A model generated the notes under the pieces. That model made no database searches. It had not been told where the DNA came from and saw only the letters and a program-made list of their open reading frames with translations. Of a DNA stretch of 64,000 nt, positions 52,910 to 61,038 are shown in pieces. How positions within the stretch are numbered: the stretch's first letter is position 1; every line of letters starts with the position of its first letter. This DNA is from Puniceicoccus vermicola (GTDB taxonomy: Bacteria; Verrucomicrobiota; Verrucomicrobiia; Opitutales; Puniceicoccaceae): the NCBI RefSeq assembly GCF_014230055.1, contig NZ_JACHVA010000033.1:62001-126000 (forward strand), in the 5' to 3' direction. The position numbers were made by a program, and so were the translations under genes.

Positions 52910-54673
52910 ATGACACCAGCATTCGATCTCCAATACTCCATCACGACATGGATCCAGGAAAGCGCGCAGGAATTGCCCGACTTCCCCGAAAATTTTGATC
53001 CGGTCGTCCGACCCGCCGATCCACGATTTGGCGATTTTCAAGCCAACGGAGTCCTCCCCTTGGCCAAACAATTGAAGACGAATCCGCGGCAGCTCGCGAC
53101 GGCCCTGATGGAGAAAATCGCGGCGCACCCCTCCCTCAGTGAGGAGCACTTCGACCTGACCATCGCCGGCCCGGGCTTCATCAACATCCGACTGAAGCCT
53201 GCATTCCTAACCGCATGGACTTCAGCATTTAATGACCCGGACCGTCTCGCTGACGGGCTGGACCACCTCTACCGCGGCAAGACCGTGGTGATGGACTTTA
53301 GTGGTCCCAACACGGCCAAGCAAATGCACGTCGGCCACATCCGGTCGACCGTCATCGGCGAAGCCATTTCACGCCTCCTTTCCTTCTGCGGGGCCAAGGT
53401 CGTCCGCGACAATCACATTGGCGACTGGGGAACTCAATTCGGCATCCTTCTCCTCGCCTGCAAGCGCTTCGGTTTCGACTTCGATCAGGACCCGGTAACC
53501 GCCCTTCCGGCCCTTGAAGATCTTTACCGCCAAGGCAATCAACTCGTCGAGGAGGACCCTGAAGCGAAGAGCGAAGCACGCCAAGAGCTGGTTCTTCTCC
53601 AAAATGGGGACGAAGAAAGGCTCGAGATCTGGAAAAAAATCAACGAGCTGAGCCAAGGGGCCTTCAACGACCTCTACCGTCGGCTCGGGGTTTCCTTCGA
53701 CCTGACTTTGGGCGAAAGCCACTACCGCGATCAAGTGGCCGGCGTCTGCGAACAGCTGGAATCCCTGAAGATCGCTGAAGAGAGCGATGGGGCGTTGGTG
53801 GTTTTCCACCCCGAGCATCCTCGTTTCAACGAGCAGCCTTTTATCATCCGGAAGTCGGACGGGGCCAGCAACTACGCAACGACAGACCTCGCCACCGTGG
53901 CCTACCGCTGCGAGGAGCTTGGAGCCAGCGAAATTATCTACGTCACCGATGGTCGCCAGCAAGACCACTTCGAACAACTTTTCCTCACGGTGAATAAGTG
54001 GTTCGCCGCGTCTGGCAAAGAAGCGCCCGCTCTGCGCCACGTGTGGTTCGGAACCATTCTGGGCGAGGGCGGAAAAGCGATCAAGACCCGGAGCGGAGGC
54101 TCGGTAAAGCTCCGCGACCTGATTGATGAGGGCGTCGAACGGGCGCGTCTCATTGTGGACGAAAAGAATCCGGACCTCCCAGACGAAGAGAAGGATTCGA
54201 TCGCCGAAGCCGTCGGCATCGGTGCCATACGCTACGCCGACCTCATGCAAAACCGCACTCATGACTACGTCTTCTCGTGGGACAAGATGCTGAGCTTCGA
54301 CGGCAATACCGCGCCTTACCTCCTCTACGCAGCAGCCCGCATCCACGCGATCTTCCGAAAGGCAGGGCTTCAGCCCGGAGAAGGTGAAGAGCAGGGAGAC
54401 GCTCTCCAAACCGAGGAGGAGATTCTTCTCGCCCGCCAACTAGCGCTTTTCCCGGCCGCCGTGGCACAGGTCACTCAGGATCTCCGTCCGCATTTCCTCT
54501 GCACCTATCTCTTCGAGCTAGCGAATGCCTTCAGCAGTTTCTACAATGCCAACCGGGTCATGGTCGACAATCCTGCCGAACAGGGACGCCGTCTCATGCT
54601 TTGCTCACGGACCCTCTTATTCCTGAAAACCGGACTCCATCTCCTCGGGATCGAAACCCTTGAAAAGATGTAA
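52910..54673 (+). CDS. argS: arginyl-tRNA synthetase
   Basis: 587 residues. An N-terminal Add1 domain (about 1-110) for the tRNA D-loop is followed by the class I Rossmann core with HVGH (the HIGH motif) in NTAKQMHVGHIRST. KTRSGGSVKLRDL replaces KMSKS as usual in this subgroup. The DALR anticodon domain ends with NANRVMVDNP...RLMLCSRTLLFLKTGLHLLGI. It is divergent from the phosphorylase with 94 bp between starts. Confidence 0.97.
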   Translation: MTPAFDLQYSITTWIQESAQELPDFPENFDPVVRPADPRFGDFQANGVLPLAKQLKTNPRQLATALMEKIAAHPSLSEEHFDLTIAGPGFINIRLKPAFLTAWTSAFNDPDRLADGLDHLYRGKTVVMDFSGPNTAKQMHVGHIRSTVIGEAISRLLSFCGAKVVRDNHIGDWGTQFGILLLACKRFGFDFDQDPVTALPALEDLYRQGNQLVEEDPEAKSEARQELVLLQNGDEERLEIWKKINELSQGAFNDLYRRLGVSFDLTLGESHYRDQVAGVCEQLESLKIAEESDGALVVFHPEHPRFNEQPFIIRKSDGASNYATTDLATVAYRCEELGASEIIYVTDGRQQDHFEQLFLTVNKWFAASGKEAPALRHVWFGTILGEGGKAIKTRSGGSVKLRDLIDEGVERARLIVDEKNPDLPDEEKDSIAEAVGIGAIRYADLMQNRTHDYVFSWDKMLSFDGNTAPYLLYAAARIHAIFRKAGLQPGEGEEQGDALQTEEEILLARQLALFPAAVAQVTQDLRPHFLCTYLFELANAFSSFYNANRVMVDNPAEQGRRLMLCSRTLLFLKTGLHLLGIETLEKM

Positions 54674-54685
54674 TCCGATGCGGAT

Positions 54686-55468
54686 GTGATTCTCCACTAC
54701 CTCGCCATAGACACAGTCTGCGCGGTTCTCGCGTGGAGCTTACTCGCCGATCGACTTGTCGGCACCGGCCCCCACGCGCTCTCTTTTGCGTGGACCGGCG
54801 CCGGTGTCTGGCTGGTGTATGTGGCGGATCGATGGCTCGATTCCCTACCTGGGAGTACCGAGCTGAAGCCTGGCGCCCGCCACCGCTTTGCCGCGCGGCA
54901 CCGTCAATCGTTGGGAATCGCGTGGATTATCGTTTGGAGTGTCTCTGTCGCCAGTGCTCTCGTCGTTCTTTCAGGAGAAATCCTTCTCGCAGGGACCTTC
55001 GTCGCGGCGCTCGCCATCGGCTACCTATTGATCATCCAGCGGATCCCTTCCAAAAACGAATCCGGAAAACTCCGCGCCGGCGGCGGTTTGGCTGTAGGCA
55101 TCCTCGTTGCGACCGCGGCCAACCTGTTTCCCGCTATCGAGGGCGCGGCCAGCCCCTGGATCAAGATCATTGTCTGGCTTCTCACGGCATGGGCCTTTTT
55201 CTTGCAGACCCGCTGCACTCGACTCTGGGAAGAGGGAGAAACCATCCCTTGGCTCTGGCTACTCATCTTTACCATCGTCGGCGCCCTGGCCGCGATCGTT
55301 CTGGGAGAAATTCCCGCCGCAGTAGCAGTGGTCTCGCTCGCCCTCTGCATTCTCGTCGTCGACTTCCTCAAAATCCGGGACAAAGTCGCCGTCGCCGATT
55401 GGATCCTGGCCCTCGCCGGAGCCTGCGGATGGATCACGGCTCTGATGACGGGGGCTTGGGGCGGATAA
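54686..55468 (+). CDS. polytopic membrane protein, possibly UbiA-like
   Basis: 260 residues from a GTG start 12 bp after argS, so probably cotranscribed with it. Seven or eight helices. VYVADRWLDSLPG after the second helix resembles the first aspartate motif of UbiA-superfamily prenyltransferases, but a clear second DxxD is missing. The function is therefore not assignable. Its end overlaps the convergent gene at 55434 by 35 bp. Confidence 0.7.
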   Translation: MILHYLAIDTVCAVLAWSLLADRLVGTGPHALSFAWTGAGVWLVYVADRWLDSLPGSTELKPGARHRFAARHRQSLGIAWIIVWSVSVASALVVLSGEILLAGTFVAALAIGYLLIIQRIPSKNESGKLRAGGGLAVGILVATAANLFPAIEGAASPWIKIIVWLLTAWAFFLQTRCTRLWEEGETIPWLWLLIFTIVGALAAIVLGEIPAAVAVVSLALCILVVDFLKIRDKVAVADWILALAGACGWITALMTGAWGG

Positions 55469-55850
55469 CCGAATGAGGCTCGATTGGCTCGCGACCCACC
55501 GGGGCGGAACGCCGTAGATTCGAGTGATGAATCAGCCAATAGACTCCCAATCCGAGCAATCCGAAGACCAACCCGCATAGGCCCCAAAAAGTCGGCCCGA
55601 AGAAGAACAAGCCTCCACTCTCCTTACGCTTCGCATCCTGACTGATCCCGATGAAGATCGCAATGTGGAGGGCGATCACCAAGCAACTCCAAGCGAGTCC
55701 GATAATCCAGAATAATGCGGAAAAACCGCCACCAAGCAAAAAGGGGTAGAAGGGGAAGGGCATCGATTCCATAAGCGCTAAACCAGAAAAATACAGGCTC
55801 CACATCGGGAGCCAAGGCCCAAATTCCTCGTGATCTTTGATCGTGAGCAA
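55434..55850 (-). CDS. small membrane protein
   Basis: About 120-138 residues with three hydrophobic helices and a Pro/Arg/Ser-rich cytoplasmic tail. The longer form starts at TTG 55850; ATG 55805 would drop 15 residues and is equally plausible. No family recognised. It overlaps the convergent argS-linked gene by 35 bp. Confidence 0.5.
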   Translation of the reverse strand: MLTIKDHEEFGPWLPMWSLYFSGLALMESMPFPFYPFLLGGGFSALFWIIGLAWSCLVIALHIAIFIGISQDAKRKESGGLFFFGPTFWGLCGLVFGLLGLGVYWLIHHSNLRRSAPVGREPIEPHSVIRPKPPSSEP

Positions 55851-55923
55851 TCCACTCGCGGCCCTGTTTATGCCCTTTCATTTCTCTCGCTTATCGATGT
55901 CAGACCTCGGAGAATACAGAATC

Positions 55924-56367
55924 ATGGAAAACGCACCCGTCGACTCCCCTGCAACTCAAACTAGCAACGCCCTCAACCAAACTCGGGACAACCTCAAGCT
56001 GCTCGGAGTCTTCTACATCATCCTCGGGCTCCTGGCTCTCCCCACTTTAGCCTTCTTTGGCTTTCATGGGCAGATCATGGACCAGCTCCTCCAAGCGGCT
56101 CCCGATCCCGAAACCAGAGACGCGATTGCCAAACTTGTGAACGTCTCGTTCATCGGCCTGGTGGTCTTCATCATCGTTCACGTCGTTTCCTGCATCTACA
56201 TCGGAGTCTGCTTCCGCAAACAACGCCATCACACCCTTTGCGTTGTCGCAGCAGCCTTCTGTTGCCTGTCCTTTCCTCTCGGCACGATCCTCGGAGTATT
56301 CTCCCTTGTCGTCTTAATGAAAGAAGAAGCCAAGCAACTCTTCGGAAAGACCATTCCCATTGAGTGA
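55924..56367 (+). CDS. small membrane protein
   Basis: About 147 residues with three helices, at about 22-42, 73-93 and 100-130. ATG 55924 has GGAG upstream; in-frame starts at 55837 and 55897 are possible. An ETRDAIAKLVNVSF segment separates the helices. The layout resembles small DUF4064-like membrane proteins but I cannot assign it. A transglutaminase gene follows after 33 bp. Confidence 0.7.
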   Translation: MENAPVDSPATQTSNALNQTRDNLKLLGVFYIILGLLALPTLAFFGFHGQIMDQLLQAAPDPETRDAIAKLVNVSFIGLVVFIIVHVVSCIYIGVCFRKQRHHTLCVVAAAFCCLSFPLGTILGVFSLVVLMKEEAKQLFGKTIPIE

Positions 56368-56400
56368 TCGTCCGTCCTTGCCCTTGGCTAAACCAAATTT

Positions 56401-57255
56401 ATGAAACGAATCCGCATCTACCACCTTACCGAGTACTCTTTCTCTGAACCCGTCGAGCTCTCGAACCACACTCTTCTCCTGCGCCCGCGAGAAGGCCACG
56501 ATATCCGCATTGCCTCCTCGCGCCTCTTGGTGGAGCCGGATCATTCGGTAAAGTGGTATCGAGATATTTACGGCAATTCTGTAGGGATCGTACGCATCCA
56601 CAAACCTTCGAACCGTCTCCGCATCGAGAGTGAGGTAGTCATTGAGAACTACGCGACCCGCCCCCTCGACTTCCTGGTCGATGAGCGGGCCGTCACCTAT
56701 CCGTTTCCCTTTGAACCGGAAGAACGGCTCGATCTACTCCCCTACCGGACGCACACCTGGCCCAATGATACGAAATCTCTCAAAGAGTGGGTCTATCACT
56801 TCTGGAAACCCGGCGAAGCCATCGAGACCTATGTCCTTCTGGACCGCATGAGCAAGGCCATCGTCAGCGAATGCGGATACAATATGAGGGAAGAGCCGGG
56901 CGTACAGACTCCTGACGAAACCCTGAAACAGAAATCCGGCAGCTGCCGTGACTTTGCGACTCTCTTCATCGAAGCCTGCCGCTACCTGGGATTTGCCGCC
57001 CGCTTTGCCAGCGGCTACCTCCACAATCCAGGAAGCAACCAACACGGCTCAACCCATGCCTGGTCGGAGGTCTACCTACCCGGAGCGGGCTGGATCGGAT
57101 TCGACAACACCAGCGGGCTGGTCACCGGATCCGAGCACATCGCTACTGCGGTTCACCGTCACCCGGAATCCATTCCTCCCGTCTCGGGAAGCTTCATGGG
57201 ATCAGGCAACGTCACCTCGACCATGAAAGTCGAAGTCGCCGTCGCCCAAATCTAA
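56401..57255 (+). CDS. transglutaminase-like family protein
   Basis: 284 residues. The N-terminal beta domain (about 1-80) is of the bacterial transglutaminase N-terminal type, starting RIYHLTEYSFSEPV. The core has the catalytic Cys in GSCRDFATLFIEACR, the His in STHAWSEVYLPG and the Asp in GFDNTSG. No signal peptide. Such proteins are often linked to peptide-ligase-type neighbours (circularly permuted ATP-grasp, alpha-E), which are absent here. Activity may be proteolysis or crosslinking. Confidence 0.88.
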   Translation: MKRIRIYHLTEYSFSEPVELSNHTLLLRPREGHDIRIASSRLLVEPDHSVKWYRDIYGNSVGIVRIHKPSNRLRIESEVVIENYATRPLDFLVDERAVTYPFPFEPEERLDLLPYRTHTWPNDTKSLKEWVYHFWKPGEAIETYVLLDRMSKAIVSECGYNMREEPGVQTPDETLKQKSGSCRDFATLFIEACRYLGFAARFASGYLHNPGSNQHGSTHAWSEVYLPGAGWIGFDNTSGLVTGSEHIATAVHRHPESIPPVSGSFMGSGNVTSTMKVEVAVAQI

Positions 57256-57286
57256 ACCGCTCCTCGCGGAGCAGCCAAGGCGGCGA

Positions 57287-57430
57287 TTAGGTATTAATAT
57301 CCAGAATGCCGACCACGCCGATCACGATCAGGTAAATTGCCACGATCCAGTTGAGTAGTTTCGGCTGGACCAGGATCAAGATGCCGGCGATCAGAGCGAG
57401 AAGGTATTCCAGAGTAAGATTGAGTTCCAT
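57287..57430 (-). CDS. DUF3096 small membrane protein
   Basis: 47 residues. MELNLTLEYLLALIAGILIL, QPKLLNWIVAIYLI and GVVGIL match the whole DUF3096 family, which consists of two helices with a conserved QP turn. The ATG at 57430 fits the family N-terminus, although the frame is open to 57499. Function unknown; expected in the inner membrane. Confidence 0.85.
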   Translation of the reverse strand: MELNLTLEYLLALIAGILILVQPKLLNWIVAIYLIVIGVVGILDINT

Positions 57431-57591
57431 AGGAAGGTAATTCTCATCGGGCATCTCTCCAGATGCAAGCCTGCCTTCATTCCTACCAGGTATCACCAAA
57501 TCTCCGGTTCCGACCGAAAACGTCCGAAGTCAATAATTTTAGAACAGAGCTATTTAAACCTTCAGAGATCCCATAACCCTTTCATAATGAA

Positions 57592-58131
57592 CTAGCTATA
57601 ATCCCGCCAGTCGTAGAGGGTCGGATCTTTGCGTGGTTCTTTCCGTCGGGCTTGCAGCAATCGACGGATGGCGGCTTTTCCTGCAGGCGCGCCTTCTTCC
57701 GGGGGGTCGAGGCCGTCGTCATCCATGGCATCCCCGAAGTCTTCTTCGAGAGCGTCGAGGTCGGTGCCTTCCTCCATTTTCCGAACCATCTCCTCCATCT
57801 GTCCGCCCAAGGGTTCACCGGTCAGCTCGGACATACGGCGCATGAGTCGGCCCATCTGACGGGGATCGGGATTTTCCTCATCGATCCCCGACATTTCTCC
57901 TTCGAGCTCGGCCATGGCGGCTTCCATGCGGGGGTCATCCAGATCCGGACCTTCGCCTGATTCATCGCGTTCCTTGTGACGCCCTGTCACACTAAAGACC
58001 GAGACCATACGCTCCAGCTTGTAGCGAGCATCGTCCGGACATTTGGGCACCTCGTCCGCATCAATCAATCTCTGGCTCAGAAAACTGTAGATGGTGTGGG
58101 TCTGCTTGCAGTAAAACTCGTAAATCGGCAT
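57592..58131 (-). CDS. FmdB-like protein with a half-lost zinc ribbon
   Basis: About 179 residues. The N-terminus MPIYEFYC is that of the FmdB/CxxC ribbon family and fixes ATG 58131. The usual CxxC pairs read CKQT (8-11) and CPDD (31-34), so only one Cys of each pair remains. A long acidic Met/Glu-rich helical region follows (residues 60-150), with DPRQMGRLMRRMSELTGEPL. The C-terminus is basic. Function unknown. The gene lies 80 bp downstream of the cardiolipin synthase gene on the same strand. Confidence 0.7.
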   Translation of the reverse strand: MPIYEFYCKQTHTIYSFLSQRLIDADEVPKCPDDARYKLERMVSVFSVTGRHKERDESGEGPDLDDPRMEAAMAELEGEMSGIDEENPDPRQMGRLMRRMSELTGEPLGGQMEEMVRKMEEGTDLDALEEDFGDAMDDDGLDPPEEGAPAGKAAIRRLLQARRKEPRKDPTLYDWRDYS

Positions 58132-58211
58132 GGGAATTTCGAATGGATTCGGAACACCGTAAAAGCGCATTCACCCCGCTACGGCAACTCGACTTTCACA
58201 AAAATTACGCA

Positions 58212-59774
58212 TCAAAGAAGAGGACCGACGAGGTGAGCAAAGTCTTCGATAAATCTTCGGCCCTTCCCTTCCGGCATGACCACCTCGCCCATCGGCTGAC
58301 AGTCTTTCTCAATGGCCCGGACCCAATCCGCAAAAGCAGCGTAGTCACCCGGATCGGTGTGAACGATCCCCATCTCGAAATTCACAAACAGGCTCCGCAT
58401 GTCAAAGTTGGCTGAACCCGAGAGGGCAATCTTGCCATCAATCAGGATGAGCTTCGCATGGATCATGCCCGGCATGAAGAATTGGACATCGACGCCGGCT
58501 CCTTGGAGCTGACGCAGGTAGTGAAACCGGGCGACGTCGACTAGCTTTTGATTCGAATGCCGCGGGATGATGAGACGCACCTTGCGACCCGCATGAGATT
58601 TGACGATCAGCGAGCGAAAGAGCACCTCGTCCGGAACAAAATAAGGAGTGACGATCGTGATCGTATCCCGGCAATCCTGAATCAGCTCGAGAATCCGCTC
58701 GTAGAGGGCGTCGGTCGACACCTCCGGCCCACTCTCGATGATCTCCAAACTCCGATCCCCCGCTTGCGGAAAATCCAAAGAGAAGATTTCGCTGAACCGG
58801 TTGGCCTTCTGACGGGAGGCAAAAATCCAGTCGTTCAGGAAAATGAAATTAAGGTGCCGCAGAACCGGCCCCTCCACATCGATGGAGAAATCCAAAAACG
58901 TATCTTCTGTGATTCTCGGGCCCATGAATCGCATATCGATGTTCTGCCCGCCGGTAATGGCTCGTCGGTGATCAAAAATCGCCAGCTTCCGGTGATTGCG
59001 CAAATTCGCCGAAGAGTGGCTGTGCAGGGGGAGCAACGGCATAAACCGAGCGACCTCGCCCCCGGCCTCCTTCAGCTCCTCTACCCACTTGCCACCGTTG
59101 GCAAAACACCCAAAGGCGTCGAGAAGCAGGCGCACCTTGACTCCCTCCTTTGCCTTGCGGATCAGTGCCTCAATGATCGGCATCCCCGCCTCATCCTTCG
59201 TAAGGATGTAGGTCATGATGTGGATGCAGGATTCCGATTCCTCGATGCCATTCATAATGGCGTTGTAGGTGGCCGTGGCATCGGGCAACAACTGACAAGA
59301 ATTCCCTTCTGTCTTCCGCAGGCGTTTCAACTCTTCCGCAGTCACGTCCTCGCCCGCCAGATAGCGGGAGTCCTCCATGACCTTCTTCTTCCGCTCGACA
59401 AGGCCCCGGCTCTTCCGACCTCCGAGGAGAAAATAAAGAGGCACCCCAATCAGAGGCATAAACAACACGGCAAAGGCCCAGGCAAAGATGTTACTGGGGG
59501 TCCGCTTCTCGTTTAGCATTCTCCCGATAATCATGATCCCGAGAAAAAACCCGAGCCAAGTCAGCACATGAGCGTAGGTGAACCCGATCAGAATACTGAT
59601 GCCATTGAAGAAGGGCTCGGAAAGGTCCTTCCAAAGTGCGTGAAGAGAATCGAGCATAGCTAGGTGTTCGAGAAACATGAAAGAAGGTGGAGGGATCGGC
59701 AACCGCAGATCTCTCCGCCGCATTTCGGATAAAATCCGATCCTCCTGTTGCCTCCGCCCCAACGAGGGTTTCAT
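58212..59774 (-). CDS. cls: cardiolipin synthase (phospholipase D family)
   Basis: Joins phosphatidylglycerol molecules, or PG and PE, to make cardiolipin. 520 residues as drawn from ATG 59774, which has GGGGA upstream; ATG 59678 is an alternative. Two N-terminal helices (about 50-115) precede two PLD motifs, NHRKLAIFDHR and MIHAKLILIDGK, each HxKxxxxD, followed by GSANFDMRS. The order and length suit the ClsA type. It is divergent from an EEP-family gene. Confidence 0.9.
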   Translation of the reverse strand: MKPSLGRRQQEDRILSEMRRRDLRLPIPPPSFMFLEHLAMLDSLHALWKDLSEPFFNGISILIGFTYAHVLTWLGFFLGIMIIGRMLNEKRTPSNIFAWAFAVLFMPLIGVPLYFLLGGRKSRGLVERKKKVMEDSRYLAGEDVTAEELKRLRKTEGNSCQLLPDATATYNAIMNGIEESESCIHIMTYILTKDEAGMPIIEALIRKAKEGVKVRLLLDAFGCFANGGKWVEELKEAGGEVARFMPLLPLHSHSSANLRNHRKLAIFDHRRAITGGQNIDMRFMGPRITEDTFLDFSIDVEGPVLRHLNFIFLNDWIFASRQKANRFSEIFSLDFPQAGDRSLEIIESGPEVSTDALYERILELIQDCRDTITIVTPYFVPDEVLFRSLIVKSHAGRKVRLIIPRHSNQKLVDVARFHYLRQLQGAGVDVQFFMPGMIHAKLILIDGKIALSGSANFDMRSLFVNFEMGIVHTDPGDYAAFADWVRAIEKDCQPMGEVVMPEGKGRRFIEDFAHLVGPLL

Positions 59775-59824
59775 AATTCCCCAACAAACTCACCACGATT
59801 GCGCCCCATTCTGACTTCTCCAAT

Positions 59825-60643
59825 ATGCCGGAACGAAAACTGATCACCTTGAACATCGCCCACGGGCGCGGCCTTTCCTTCTATCAGGGGTTTCACTCTC
59901 CCAACGGAATCCGCAAGCAACTGGAGCGTATCAACAAGCTACTCGACCGCTTTCATCCCGATATTGTCTGCCTTCAGGAGGTCGATGAGTCTTCCCACTG
60001 GAATGGTCACATCAATCTCCTCGAAGAGATTCAGAACAAAGAGTCTCTTCCCTACTCCTACCTCGGCGTCCACAACCGCCGGGATGGCGCTAAAAAACTC
60101 GCCTACGGCAACGCGATCCTTTCCCGCTACCCCATTCGCGAGGCCGTGACCGTGCCATTCGGGAAGAATCAGCTCGGAGAGAAAGGCTTCCTCTTTGCCC
60201 GAATCGAGTTCCCCGAAGGCATGGTGTCCGTGGTCAATCTCCACCTCGATTTCCGTTCGCGGGTGAAACGCCTCGCCCAGGTGGAACAGGTGATCCGCTT
60301 CCTCCACGACGAACTCTCGATGCCTGGGGACCCTCTGCTGCACCGGCCCATCGTTTGCGGCGACTTCAACGCCCGGGCCACCTTACGCCGCGATGCCGTC
60401 GCACAACTTTTTGGATACATGAAGAGTCATCACGAGTACGCCCTCCACCCGGAAAAGGCGCGTTCGTTCCCGGCCCACAGTCCGATGAAATGCATCGACT
60501 TCATTTTCCTCCCAGAACCAATGAAGTGTCACGCCTGCCAGACGATCCGCAGCTACGTCAGCGATCACCGTCCGGTTTTCATGCGCTTCGAGATTCCCGA
60601 GCCGATCGACCGTGGAACCGCTCCCATCGCACCGGTCGAGTAA
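59825..60643 (+). CDS. endonuclease/exonuclease/phosphatase family protein
   Basis: 272 residues. The DNase I-like fold has LNIAHGRG, LQEVDESS, GDFNARATL and SDHRPVFMRF, with the metal-binding Glu, Asp/Asn pair and catalytic His in order. There is no signal peptide. The YbhP family in enterobacteria, of this kind, sits beside clsB, and here it is divergent from cls with 50 bp between starts; a lipid-head-group phosphatase is possible. The TAA stop touches the repeat element that follows. Confidence 0.85.
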   Translation: MPERKLITLNIAHGRGLSFYQGFHSPNGIRKQLERINKLLDRFHPDIVCLQEVDESSHWNGHINLLEEIQNKESLPYSYLGVHNRRDGAKKLAYGNAILSRYPIREAVTVPFGKNQLGEKGFLFARIEFPEGMVSVVNLHLDFRSRVKRLAQVEQVIRFLHDELSMPGDPLLHRPIVCGDFNARATLRRDAVAQLFGYMKSHHEYALHPEKARSFPAHSPMKCIDFIFLPEPMKCHACQTIRSYVSDHRPVFMRFEIPEPIDRGTAPIAPVE

Positions 60644-60912
60644 TACCGAATTTAGGAAGTTTTGATAGTTATGGCGGGATGGGAAATGAGTCTGAGCAAG
60701 GCGGCCCAATTGAAGGCGGGTCTGCGACCCGTGTTATTTGGGCTAACGCTGCTCAGGCTCATTTCCCGCCCGTCCCAAGGGGATGCGCCCAGAATCGAAG
60801 GTCGCGGCGTTGCAGGGATTGGAGCGTATCTCGATACGAACCCGATCCCTGCGCCTTGCGCTGCTTCGATTCTGCGCTGCACCATAACGGTCAAAACTTA
60901 CTAAATTCGGTA
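60644..60912. repeat. 269-bp inverted-repeat element folding into three arms
   Basis: Terminal inverted repeats of 31 bp (60644-60674 and 60882-60912, three mismatches) begin TACCGAATTTAG. Between them lie two long imperfect hairpins: 60676-60777, with GGGAAATGAG arms and a tip CGGGT-CTGCG-ACCCG, and 60790-60874, with CAGAATCGAAG arms and a tip CGTATC-TC-GATACG. The whole folds as a three-way junction on either strand. It has no protein-coding look. A MITE-like or REP-derived element is the likely nature. Confidence 0.8.
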
Positions 60913-60956
60913 TAAGATTGGCTCCAATCTGCACCCGATTGCCGGGAGATTCTTCG

Positions 60957-61007
60957 ACAAAAAAAAGCGCGCTCGCCCGGGACCGAAGTCCACTGGCGAA
61001 CGCGCCT
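60957..61007 (-). terminator. intrinsic terminator of yajC-secDF
   Basis: On the minus strand GCGCGTTCGCC and GGGCGAGCGCGC pair around a 14-base loop with one or two mismatches, followed by a run of ten T-rich bases. It is about 32 bp after the secDF stop. Confidence 0.82.
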
Positions 61008-61038
61008 GTAAAGAACTATTGGGTGGAGTCCGGACCGA

